Source: JAEXNA01 sp037189585
GTDB taxonomy: Bacteria > Vulcanimicrobiota > Xenobia > Xenobiales > JADMJV01
Reading direction: 5' to 3'
Assembly (NCBI GenBank): GCA_037189585.1
Contig: JBBCJA010000023.1
Coordinates: 1-64,000 of the forward strand
DNA length: 64,000 bases
Positions 1 to 8,300 of this stretch are shown piece by piece. The translations under genes and the position numbers were made by a program. The first letter of the stretch is position 1. Every line of letters begins with the position of its first letter. The notes beneath the pieces are model-generated. The model saw only the letters and a program-made list of their open reading frames with translations. It had not been told where the DNA came from and did not search any database.

Positions 1-1
1 T

Positions 2-547
2 GACGGCAAATCGGAGTCGGATTCCACCGGCACGGTTAAGCCGAAAAGCGAGAGCAAGGCGACCGGGGTTCGCTATCCTAGCGGCTGGACGACGGATGTC
101 GTTCGGGATAGTGAGGCGGGTTCAGCGTATAAAGCGGTGGACCTCGCAGCCGCGGCGCCACTGATAGCGGCGTTTCCGGACGCCCAGCTATCGAAGAATT
201 TCAGCTTGTCCGAGTTCCGGCCCGGCAAGCACTCTTACAAGTTCATCCGAATCGCTCCGGCACTGATTTCAGCGCTGGAAGAGATTCGGGCTAAGGCGGG
301 AGAGGCCGTTCATGTGACGTCCGGCTATCGTCCGCCTGACTACAACCGCGAGGTGGGTGGAGTTTCTAACTCGTGCCACATCGATGGCCTGGCGGCCGAT
401 ATTTACTGCGATGGTCTTTCCACCGACGCGCTGTACGATATCTGCTTGAAGGTCATTGGTCCTCGCGGCGGCGTGGGCTACTACCCGAAATCCGGGTTTA
501 TCCACGTTGACCTTCGCGGCTACGAAGCCCGCTGGAGCGGCTCCTAG
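2..547 (+). CDS. M15-type peptidase (endolysin-like), 5' end outside window
   Basis: The reading frame is open to the left edge, so the true start lies outside the window and a Ser/Lys-rich linker precedes the domain. The last ~120 residues fit the peptidase M15A/YcbK-like fold, which cleaves peptidoglycan cross-links or stems. The zinc-site pattern SCHIDGLAADIY puts His at 377-379 and Asp at 398-400; the second His is in GFIHVDLRG (503-505). SGYRPPDYNREVGG is also typical of the family. The phage-like genes downstream make an endolysin or tail-associated hydrolase likely. Family call is from motifs; the phage role is inferred. Confidence 0.8.
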   Translation, partial: DGKSESDSTGTVKPKSESKATGVRYPSGWTTDVVRDSEAGSAYKAVDLAAAAPLIAAFPDAQLSKNFSLSEFRPGKHSYKFIRIAPALISALEEIRAKAGEAVHVTSGYRPPDYNREVGGVSNSCHIDGLAADIYCDGLSTDALYDICLKVIGPRGGVGYYPKSGFIHVDLRGYEARWSGS

Positions 548-913
548 GTCCTGCGGACGGCAAACCGGGGCAATCACTGGATCCCATAACTACTCTAGTG
601 CTTCCCTCGGACGTCGTTCACAGGCAAAGGCTTTCCAGCGGTGCCAAGCTAGCGCGAAAGCCGGCGCCTTGACGGTCGCCGGTTCACATCCCCCATAGAT
701 ACCACTTCTGACGACCCAGCCGGATCTTTTCAACCCCGAGCTGACTAGTCGACCCACCCAGGGCTTGGAAGCCACGACCCCCGAGGGACGGCTCTGCTTC
801 CTTGCGCCCTGGAGAGGCCTTGGATGACCCCTAAAGACCGCCAGTTGGCTGTCCGCAGGACCACCCTAAGCTTCGCTATTGCCCCAATGAGCCTGTCCCC
901 AAAGGAAAACATC
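548..913. other. Gene-poor spacer with one hairpin
   Basis: I see no convincing gene in these 366 bases. A GC-rich inverted repeat (CCGGCGCC at 661-668 against GG-t-CGCCGG at 674-682) forms a hairpin but has no T run after it, so it is not a clear intrinsic terminator. The end of the stretch holds AAAGGA, the ribosome binding site of the next gene. Confidence 0.5.
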
Positions 914-1285
914 ATGTTCGAATTCTTCAACATCGCCCGTAAGAGACGCCTCAGCTTCGAGCAGCTGCAGACCATGCAGATGGTCGCCCAGCAAGTCGTG
1001 CTCTCCTTGGAGGGCTCCGTGAAAATTCCCGGAGCCACCAAGAAGGCACTGGCGCTCAAGCTGATGGGCGAGCTCCTGGAGCAACTGGGCATCGTGGCCC
1101 CGGACAGCCTCATCGACACCGCCATCGAGGCGGCGGTGGGACTGCTCAAGGCCCTCGACGCCCAGGCTCCCCGGGCCGGCCCTGTCCCGCCGGCACCGCC
1201 AATCCCATCCGGGAAAGCGGCTATCAAGCTGGACATCTCGGGCCGGCCCCAGACCGGCAACCTGGAGAGGGGGCTCTCGCTATGA
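914..1285 (+). CDS. LLH-family phage holin-like protein
   Basis: Small protein of 123 residues. The segment VKIPGATKKALALKLMGELL followed by EQLGI..DSLIDTAIEAAVGLLKAL resembles the C-terminal half of LLH-family phage holins, which reads roughly 'KKaaAlklveewLkrqGI..d.a.IDaaIEAAVy.Lk'. It lacks the N-terminal membrane segment usual in holins, so it may be a derived or accessory version. ATG at 914 is chosen because AAAGGA lies just upstream and the 30 codons before it look non-coding. The tail is Pro-rich. The stop overlaps the next start (ATGA). Position next to the peptidase fits a phage lysis module. Confidence 0.6.
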   Translation: MFEFFNIARKRRLSFEQLQTMQMVAQQVVLSLEGSVKIPGATKKALALKLMGELLEQLGIVAPDSLIDTAIEAAVGLLKALDAQAPRAGPVPPAPPIPSGKAAIKLDISGRPQTGNLERGLSL

Positions 1286-1719
1286 ACGTCCCCATCAAAC
1301 TCCATGTCAACTGGGAGGCCCATCTCGAGGCCTTGCCGCTGGCCACCTGGATCCTTAGCTCCGAGGCTTCGCCTCGCTGCGAGTCCCAGACGGCCAGGGC
1401 CGGTCCCGTCTTCTTCAACCAGGCCTGCCGGCAGCTCTTGGGCTTCACCGGCCAGGCCCCCGCTGAAGACTTCTGGCTCCGCTACATCCATCCCGAAGAC
1501 CAACAGGACGTCTTTGACGCCTGGACCGACTTCGTCGATGGCCGTGCGGCCAGGTTCTCCAAACACCTGCGCTGGATCCGTCCAGACACCAAGGAGACGG
1601 TCTTCTTGGTGGCCCGAGCCCAAAAGCTCCTGTGTGGAGACATCCAAGGATGGATCCGCTCAGCCGCCGCCGAGGCGGCTCTCTCCCGACTCGAGGAGCT
1701 AGCCCATGCAAAACGCTAG
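1282..1719 (+). CDS. Stand-alone PAS (PAS_3-like) domain protein
   Basis: 145 residues, almost all one PAS domain. It shows FFNQACRQLLGFTG, then the hallmark YIHPEDQQDVFDAW and a late strand with RWIRPDTKETVFLV ending near GDIQGWI, as in PAS_3 sensor domains. No kinase, cyclase or DNA-binding output is attached. The start overlaps the previous gene by ATGA and the end overlaps the next gene by 14 bp, so it is translated inside the phage-like cassette. A PAS domain is unexpected here. It may serve as a structural or ligand-binding piece; function unknown. Confidence 0.7.
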   Translation: MNVPIKLHVNWEAHLEALPLATWILSSEASPRCESQTARAGPVFFNQACRQLLGFTGQAPAEDFWLRYIHPEDQQDVFDAWTDFVDGRAARFSKHLRWIRPDTKETVFLVARAQKLLCGDIQGWIRSAAAEAALSRLEELAHAKR

Positions 1720-2041
1720 CACCCTGGAGCTAGGCGGCCTGGCCGCTCTCGGAGCCCTCGGTTCCGTGTGCGCCGTGCTACTGCGCTCCACTCAACGCAA
1801 TCTCGACTCTTTGGAGCGCATGCGCGACGAGGCCACGGCCATCGCCGAGCAGCTGCGCACCGAGCTTCGCGATAATGACGACACCATCTCCAAGCTACAG
1901 GCGCTGTGCGCCAACTACCGCTACCACATCGGAGCCCTTCGGGCGGAGCGGAAGCAGCTCAAGCTGGAGGTGGAGCGACTCTCCCGAGCTGCCCACCCGA
2001 TGAACCCAACCCAAAATCAAAAACCTAAGGAAAAACAGTAA
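1706..2041 (+). CDS. Membrane-anchored coiled-coil protein (spanin-like?)
   Basis: 111 residues. A hydrophobic segment at about 8-28 (LGGLAALGALGSVCAVLL) is followed by a long heptad-like helix (about 30-95) rich in Glu, Arg and Leu, then a polar tail ending in PTQNQKPKEKQ. This layout resembles i-spanins (Rz) or membrane-tethered coiled coils of lysis cassettes, but I see no family-specific motif. It overlaps the PAS gene by 14 bp. The PTQNQ tail and the bases after it recur at the end of the NifU-like gene at 4672-5043. Confidence 0.55.
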   Translation: MQNASTLELGGLAALGALGSVCAVLLRSTQRNLDSLERMRDEATAIAEQLRTELRDNDDTISKLQALCANYRYHIGALRAERKQLKLEVERLSRAAHPMNPTQNQKPKEKQ

Positions 2042-2045
2042 AATG
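2002..2045 (+). repeat. Repeated 3'-end/leader segment, copy 1
   Basis: The stretch CCAACCCAAAATCAAA followed by CTAAGGAA and an ATG recurs nearly unchanged at 5028-5055. It encodes the C-terminal PTQNQ peptide of the upstream gene and carries the AAGGA ribosome binding site of the tail-fibre gene. Confidence 0.65.
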
Positions 2046-4355
2046 TCTACCCAATTTGACGACATCAACAATGGCGACATCATTGATGAAAGCCATATCG
2101 ATCGATACATCGTACCGGTCAACAACCTCGAGTCCGGCGCCACCTGGTACCGCGACGACACCGGCACGGCCGACGCCGTGAAGGTCAACTTCGCCACGGG
2201 TAACGTAGTCTCGAGCTACACACCCGGACTAATCGTCCATTTCAAGGCAGCCGCCACCAATACGGGAGCCGCGACTCTCACGATCACCGGACCCAGTGGC
2301 GACCTTGCCCCCATCCCGCTCGTCAAGAGCGGCGGGGTAGCGCTAGCTGCCGGCGACATCACCGCCGAGCAAGTCATCGCCGCCATCTACGCCGAGGATT
2401 CCCCTGGTGTCGATGGACGCTTCGAAGTTCTCGGCGGACTCTCCAGCGGCGGAGGTGGCCTCACCAGCCCCGTAGCCATCGCCGACGGAGGAACGGGCGC
2501 CACCAGTGCCGCCAACGCGAGAACCAACCTCGACGTTCCCAGCAACGCCGCTCTAACCAGCGGACTCGCTGGGAAAGCCAATACCACTCATACCCACGCC
2601 GCGACCGATATCGGAGCGGGAACGGTGAGCAATGCGGAGTTCGGCTACCTGGATGGAGTCACCAGCTCCATCCAGACTCAGCTGAACAGCAAACTGAGTG
2701 GAACGGTGCCGATCGCCTCCGGTGGTACCGGAGCGACCAGCGCTTCGGCGGCCAGGACCAACCTGGACGTTCCCAGCAACGCCGACCTCACTAGCGGTCT
2801 TGCCGGGAAAGCCAACACCACTCACACTCATGCCGCGACCGATATCGGAGCGGGAACGGTGAGCAATACGGAGTTCGGCTACCTGGATGGAGTCACCAGC
2901 TCCATCCAGACTCAGCTGAACAGTAAGCTGAGTGGAACGGTGCCGATCGCCTCCGGTGGTACCGGAGCGACCAGCGCTTCAGCGGCCAGGACCAACCTCG
3001 ACGTTCCCAGCAACGCCGACCTTACCAGCGGTCTTGCCGGGAAAGCCAATACCACTCACACTCACGCCGCGACCGACATCGGCGCGGGAACGGTGAGCAA
3101 TACGGAGTTCGGCTACCTGGATGGAGTCACCAGCTCCATCCAGACTCAGCTGAACGGCAAAGCCTCTACCGCGCACACCCACGACATGGCTGATATCACC
3201 ACGGGTTCCCTTGGGTTAGCTCGAGGCGGAACCGGAGCGAACCTATCGGGGACTGGAGGTACTGGTCAAGTTCTCAAGCAAACCAGCGCGGGAGGAGTGG
3301 TCTCGGTCGGTATCTTGACCGCGGGAGAGATGCCTAGTGGCATCGATGCCGCGAAGATCGGCGGGGGTGTCGTCAGCAACACCGAGTTCGGTTACCTGGA
3401 CGGAGTCACCAGCCCCATCCAGACCCAGTTGAACAGCAAGCTGAGCGGAACAGTGCCGATCGCCTCCGGTGGAACCGGGGCGACGAGTGCAGCGGCGGCC
3501 AGGACCAACCTGGGCACCAATGATGCCGCCAACATCACCACTGGTATTCTCCCAGTGGCGCGTGGTGGAACCGGCATCGGTTCCCTGGCGGCTAACCGTC
3601 TCCTCGGCTCGGGAGCCACGGCCAATAACATTCAAGCGATCACCATCGGTACTGGACTCAGCCTATCCGGTGGGGTTCTTAGCAACTCCTCCACGGGAGT
3701 TACCGGTTCCGGTGTGGCCAACCGCTTAGCTTACTGGTCCGGTGGAACGAGCCTGACCAGCAGCTCCAGTTTCACTATCAGCGGTGCCCAATTGAATTCA
3801 GGTAGTTTCTCCGCAACTACGGGTTACTACTATGGAAAGACTTCTGGAACAGCCCAAACGTTCATGCCCCAGGTTCGTAACTTTGGAGCTGGACAATTGA
3901 TGTATTTCGTCAATACCTCGGGTGGAGGATCTACTTTCGGCGAAATCGTCTACCAATTCAGTCGTGGCGCTCACAAGGAAGAAATTCGCAACCTGGACTT
4001 GTCGATAGATGATCTCATGAGATGGCGTCCGGTCGAGTTCAAGTGGAAAGAAAGATTCGGCGGTAGCCCAGACATTGGACTGATCGCCGAGGAAGTCGAG
4101 GCGGTTTTCCCTTTAGCTACGACTCAAGACCAGCCCTGGGAGTATACCGATGAGAAGACCGGTGACTACGCGGTCGACGAAGATGGTGTACCCAAGCGAC
4201 TGGAAGGCGATCCCGTTGTCGCTGGTGTCAAGTATGAAAAAGCTTGGATCCCAATGTTGGCAGCCGTTCAGGACTTCTACAAGAAGTTCAAAGATGAGCA
4301 AGCGAAGACCGCAAGTCTGGAAGCTCGCCTCGCTGCTATCGAAGGAGCGCGATGA
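2043..4355 (+). CDS. Phage-like tail fibre with C-terminal S74 chaperone
   Basis: 770 residues. The N-terminal ~140 residues are probably the attachment domain. The middle is a repetitive shaft with recurrent GGTGATSA, KANTTHTHAATDIGAGTVSN and TEFGYLDGVTSSIQTQLN blocks of 78 residues. The C-terminal ~140 residues are a peptidase S74 intramolecular chaperone: Ser640 and Lys645 sit five apart (SRGAHK), the spacing of the self-cleavage dyad, with PDIGLIAEEVEAVFP and GVKYEKAWIPMLAA downstream. The protein probably trimerises and releases its chaperone. RBS AAGGA precedes the start. The last codons overlap the next start (ATGATG). Confidence 0.85.
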   Translation: MSTQFDDINNGDIIDESHIDRYIVPVNNLESGATWYRDDTGTADAVKVNFATGNVVSSYTPGLIVHFKAAATNTGAATLTITGPSGDLAPIPLVKSGGVALAAGDITAEQVIAAIYAEDSPGVDGRFEVLGGLSSGGGGLTSPVAIADGGTGATSAANARTNLDVPSNAALTSGLAGKANTTHTHAATDIGAGTVSNAEFGYLDGVTSSIQTQLNSKLSGTVPIASGGTGATSASAARTNLDVPSNADLTSGLAGKANTTHTHAATDIGAGTVSNTEFGYLDGVTSSIQTQLNSKLSGTVPIASGGTGATSASAARTNLDVPSNADLTSGLAGKANTTHTHAATDIGAGTVSNTEFGYLDGVTSSIQTQLNGKASTAHTHDMADITTGSLGLARGGTGANLSGTGGTGQVLKQTSAGGVVSVGILTAGEMPSGIDAAKIGGGVVSNTEFGYLDGVTSPIQTQLNSKLSGTVPIASGGTGATSAAAARTNLGTNDAANITTGILPVARGGTGIGSLAANRLLGSGATANNIQAITIGTGLSLSGGVLSNSSTGVTGSGVANRLAYWSGGTSLTSSSSFTISGAQLNSGSFSATTGYYYGKTSGTAQTFMPQVRNFGAGQLMYFVNTSGGGSTFGEIVYQFSRGAHKEEIRNLDLSIDDLMRWRPVEFKWKERFGGSPDIGLIAEEVEAVFPLATTQDQPWEYTDEKTGDYAVDEDGVPKRLEGDPVVAGVKYEKAWIPMLAAVQDFYKKFKDEQAKTASLEARLAAIEGAR
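2470..3165 (+). repeat. Three tandem 234-bp repeats in the fibre shaft
   Basis: The landmark AACGGTGAGCAAT occurs at 2621, 2855 and 3089, exactly 234 bp (78 codons) apart, and flanking bases match closely, so the copies are recent or gene-converted. A fourth, degenerate partial copy covers about 3370-3500. In-frame gain or loss of units would change fibre length. Confidence 0.85.
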
Positions 4356-4528
4356 TGTCCCAGCCCACTACTGAACAACGGGACCTTCTCGCCGAGGTCG
4401 GCCACTTCCACTTGATGCTCGAGTCGCACCAGATCGCCGCCCGATTCTGTCGCGACCAGCTCAAGCTACTCCGCCAACGTCTGGCGGAGCTAGAGCAAGC
4501 GGCCCAGGCGGCTCCACCAGCCGGCTAA
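4352..4528 (+). CDS. Small helical protein after tail fibre
   Basis: 58 residues starting at the ATGATG that overlaps the fibre stop. The product (MMSQPTTEQRDLLAEV..., ending AAPPAG) is a predicted amphipathic helix of about 45 residues with LLRQRLAELEQAA. Coupled translation and protein-like composition support it. Small genes after phage fibres often encode assembly chaperones, but no family is recognised. Confidence 0.55.
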   Translation: MMSQPTTEQRDLLAEVGHFHLMLESHQIAARFCRDQLKLLRQRLAELEQAAQAAPPAG

Positions 4529-4671
4529 ATCCGGACCCAAATCCCTGAATCAGCTCCTTGCCGAAGAGCAAGGCTTGGTTCCCTACGCCCGCGAGCCAGA
4601 AAAATGCGCTCTCGACCAACCCCTACGACCGCTCCACCAAGTGGAGCAAACCCGAGAATGGATCAAACGCT

Positions 4672-5043
4672 ATGTATTCCGCAACCGTCAAAGACCACGC
4701 CCTTCATCCCCGCAACCGGCGGGAGATGGAGAATCCCGACGCCGTCGGCGAGGGCACGTTCCCCCGCTGTGGCGACAAGGTCAAGCTCTTCTTTCGCCTT
4801 CGTGAGGAGACGATCGAGGAGGTCACCTTCACCGCCTCGGCCTGTGGGCCGGCCGTGGCCGCCGCATCGCTGGCGACCACCATGCTCAAGGGCCGCACGA
4901 TCACCGAGGCACAGGGATTGGGAGCTTTCGAGCTTCATGAGGCCTTGGGCGGTCTCCCGGTCTCCAAGCGCCACGCCATTCTCATGGTGCTCGAGTGCCT
5001 CCACGAGGCACTCGGGCCCAAACCAACCCAAAATCAAACTTAA
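4672..5043 (+). CDS. NifU/IscU-like scaffold protein lacking the third cysteine
   Basis: 123 residues from ATG 4672, where NifU-type proteins normally begin (MYSATVKDHALHPRN; compare 'YS..V.DH..nPRN'). Two scaffold cysteines with their neighbours are present (RCGDKVKL and SACGPAVAAAS). The third site, usually His-Cys, reads SKRHAILM, so His stays and Cys is lost. Family members assemble Fe-S clusters; this one probably cannot do so in the normal way. An alternative TTG start at 4558 would add 38 residues without homology. It sits between a fibre and an Rhs toxin, far from any isc, suf or nif genes. The C-terminus carries PTQNQT. Confidence 0.7.
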   Translation: MYSATVKDHALHPRNRREMENPDAVGEGTFPRCGDKVKLFFRLREETIEEVTFTASACGPAVAAASLATTMLKGRTITEAQGLGAFELHEALGGLPVSKRHAILMVLECLHEALGPKPTQNQT

Positions 5044-5055
5044 GGAACAGAAATG
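5028..5055 (+). repeat. Repeated 3'-end/leader segment, copy 2
   Basis: Second copy of the segment at 2002-2045: CCAACCCAAAATCAAA, then CTTAAGGAA and an ATG. It again encodes PTQNQ at the end of one gene and supplies the RBS of the next. Confidence 0.65.
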
Positions 5056-5361
5056 TCACAGCATTACGCATTCTTCTCGGACGACCGGGGCTTCGAGCTA
5101 CTCGTGGACCTTGACACCGTACGAGAACAACACCCCCCTCAGGAGGCGAGATTTGCTCTCTCCCCTGACTCCGAGTTGGCCAAACGGCCGGCTCACCCCA
5201 AACTCAGCGAGATTCTCCAAGGCAAGGCCCGACCCGAAAAACGGCGCTATTTCGCCCAGGAGAATGAGGTCAACGAAAACCTCAAGGCCGAGCGGCTCCT
5301 TTCTCGCGCCCAAGCCCTCAAAACCAAACTCTTCCAGAGAAAAGGAGAACAAAAGTTATGA
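5053..5361 (+). CDS. Small hypothetical protein upstream of Rhs toxin
   Basis: 102 residues, charged, with no membrane segment or signal peptide and a basic helical C-terminus (ALKTKLFQRKGEQKL). RBS AAGGAA precedes the ATG, and the stop overlaps the Rhs start (ATGA), implying translational coupling. Its position directly before rhs would suit a loading adaptor or chaperone, but it does not look like the DUF1795 (EagR) chaperones. Function not recognised. Confidence 0.6.
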   Translation: MSQHYAFFSDDRGFELLVDLDTVREQHPPQEARFALSPDSELAKRPAHPKLSEILQGKARPEKRRYFAQENEVNENLKAERLLSRAQALKTKLFQRKGEQKL

Positions 5362-8300
5362 TTATCGACTACAAATGGGTCCGTCACATCGTACCCCCCG
5401 TTAGCTATCTGTCGGGAATATCCACAGACGTAACCAACCATTTCGCAGCCTACATGAGCGATCTTCTCTTCGGAACGCGAGTCCGATGGCAAGTCGAGAG
5501 CACCGATGCTCCGGGAACCTATTACTGGCGTTTCCGGGTGGTCACGGCCTATGCCAAGCTCATCGACATCGAGGTGGAATACACTTTCACGAGACCAGGC
5601 TCCGTCATCACCAGCGAGACTCTGAGAGCTCGAACCTGGAACACGGCGGGCACGGCTCCCGATAGCGCGTTCACCCCTATTCCCGTGGTGGGGAATGGCC
5701 CGGGTGATGTCACCTTCGACGCTCTATTTCCGCCCGGCAGTACCTCGTTCGTGAACGCCGAGGATGCCGAGCTGATCTTCCCTGGCACCACCCAGGCCCA
5801 GTACGAGCACAGAGATGGAAGCTATAGCTTGCTGGCCGGTGGCATCGGACTTCCTGGAGGCCTTCTCGGCGTCGGCGGATTCGACATCCGGATGTTGGCC
5901 ATCAAGAACTTACGAGCCGACAAGATGGTCACCAACCTGTCGTCCGACGAGAACACCGTCGACTTCAAGATGGATATCTACGCTTTACCCGGGGCGACCT
6001 CGCTCTTTCCCGCTTGGGAGCCGGCCAGTGATGTCATTTTTGGAGTTCAAGTTGGAGACCTCAGTGCCAATGAGCTCTACTATGAGTTCATTGGCGGTAT
6101 CCCCACGTCGACTCCAACGCCGGCGGGCCTGGTGGCCAGCATCAGCATTCCAGCGCCGTTCCGCTGGCCAGGAACCGATTTATCCAATAACATCGTGGAA
6201 GGTCTCAGTCTGGTATTGGCTCAGGCGGTCGCCGACAACGACGACGGCATTCCCACGGAATCGGTCACACGCATCAAGGAGAGCTACGCTCTGACCTACC
6301 AGTGCTGCTCTTGTAGCACAGGGTGTATGACTCAGACCGTTCCTGTGGAGTCCGCGAGCAGCGGACCCTATGGGGAAGGGCTGGAGCCAGCCTTGAGCTA
6401 CACTTCCTTTGACTACGGCCAGTTGCCCGCGTCGCTTGGCTACGGCTGGAGCTCGGAAGCCTCGTGCCGGATCATCGACCAGCCGGGCGAGCTGATCTTC
6501 AAAGCGGCCAGCGGTGGTTACGCACGGTGGGTCGAAGATTCTCCAGGCGTCTATGTTCCCTTTAACCCCGGAAACTACACCGAGGCTGAGGTGGACAGTG
6601 GAAGCAGCTTCGCGCGCTATAAGCTCACCTTCAAGGACCAATCCGTCTATGAGTTCAACACCGCCGGCAAATTGCAGCGAAAGGTGGACCGCAACGGCAA
6701 TGCCATCAGTTACGGCTACAACGGCACCACCGGATATTTGGAGACCATCAGCGATGGCAATGGCCGCTCACTTCACTACACCAACAGAAGTGACGGCCAA
6801 CCCCTAACAATGAGGGTTAACGACGCGACCACGGGACGTCTCACGCAGTTCGTGTACTATGGCTCGGGCCACCCGGACAGCCCTGATCGCCTCCACAAGA
6901 TCATCGACCCGGAAGGTAACGAGACGGAGTTCGCCTACTATCCCAACGGGCCCCTGTGGTACGTCATCGACCCTCAGGGGAACCTCGCTTCCATTTTCGG
7001 CTATGACTCTTTCGGAAGAATCCTTGCTGAAATCTCTTACGGAGAAATCCAGCGTACCTACTTTTATGGCACGTCTAGCTCCAGTCTCGAGGTCCTCGAG
7101 GAGGACCTCATCGGCTCCGAGCCAGACCGTTCGCGGATCTCCTACTTCGACAAGCTCGGTAACACCGTCAGGACACTCGAGCTGGTCGACCCGCTAGGAC
7201 CCGTCATCAACGAGACCCTCATGGAGTACAACGACCCTGGAGTTTCGCCGTTCAACCCCAATCCCTATCTGTTGGTGAAGAAGACCGACCCCAACCTGAC
7301 CTTCGTCGAGATGACCTATACCGACAACGGGAATCTCAAGTCCCTCAAGGACAAGGATGGGAACGTCACCACCTACACCTATGCCGAGGAGATCGACAGT
7401 CCGCTCAATCCCAAACACCGAAATCTGGTGCGCGAGATTCAAAGGCCTCAGGTCACGATCGGAGTTCCTTCTCCCGTGACCTACGACCCGACGGTCTTCG
7501 AGTATGATGCCAACGGGAATCTCGAGCGCGTGACCGACGCCAGTGGCGAGGTCACGGAGATGACTTACAGCACGGACGGCCTGGTTCTGACCTTGACCAA
7601 TCGTCTTGGCCACACCACGGAATTCGAGTATGAAGGGCTTCCCTTCAACAACGATTCCCGCAACCTTTTGGAGGTGAAGGTGCCGAAGGGGGACGGTCCC
7701 ATGGACGGATTCCGAGTGATCGAATTCGAACACGACGACTACGACAACGTGACGCTGGTGAGAGACGCCCTCGGAAACGAAGTCGTCACCAACCATGACG
7801 ATCTCGACAGAGTCATCGACAGTCGGGTGCGTGATCCTCTCGGATCCGTGGTGGGTGGCATCACGTCATTCGACTACCTTAACACCCTCTTGGAAGAGGT
7901 GACCTTACCAGCCAACAGCGGCTCGGGTGGCCTGCCCCGCAAGACGACCATGGTCTACGACACCTCCAACCGTCTTGAGGAGGTCAATCGAGATATCGAT
8001 AGCCTGGGAGCCCAGGAGCTGCGAGTGGGCTATGGTTACACGGCCTTCTCCCAGTTGGCCAGGCTCACGCGAATCAAGAACGGGAATCCTCGAAGCTTCA
8101 CCTACAGTTTCGACCGTCTGGGCCGGCCCGTCACCAGCTCAGACTCCCTGCTTTCGCCCAACACCGGCGTCAGCAGCATGGCTTATGCGCCATATTGCAA
8201 TGAGAACTCCGGAACTTCGGCTCGCGGGATTCGGCGACACATGCTCGTCGATGATCGCTGTCTGCCTCGATCTCTGTCGGCCGGCGATCCCGATCCAGGA

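Noticed and set aside
683..700. GGTTCACATCCC resembling a tRNA T-loop
   Set aside because: Flanking bases cannot form a T-stem or acceptor stem and no other tRNA arm is found.
4530..4805. Alternative frame reading LAEEQGLVPYAREPEKC near the NifU-like gene
   Set aside because: Somewhat protein-like, but it then runs as a shadow through the conserved NifU domain and has no RBS.
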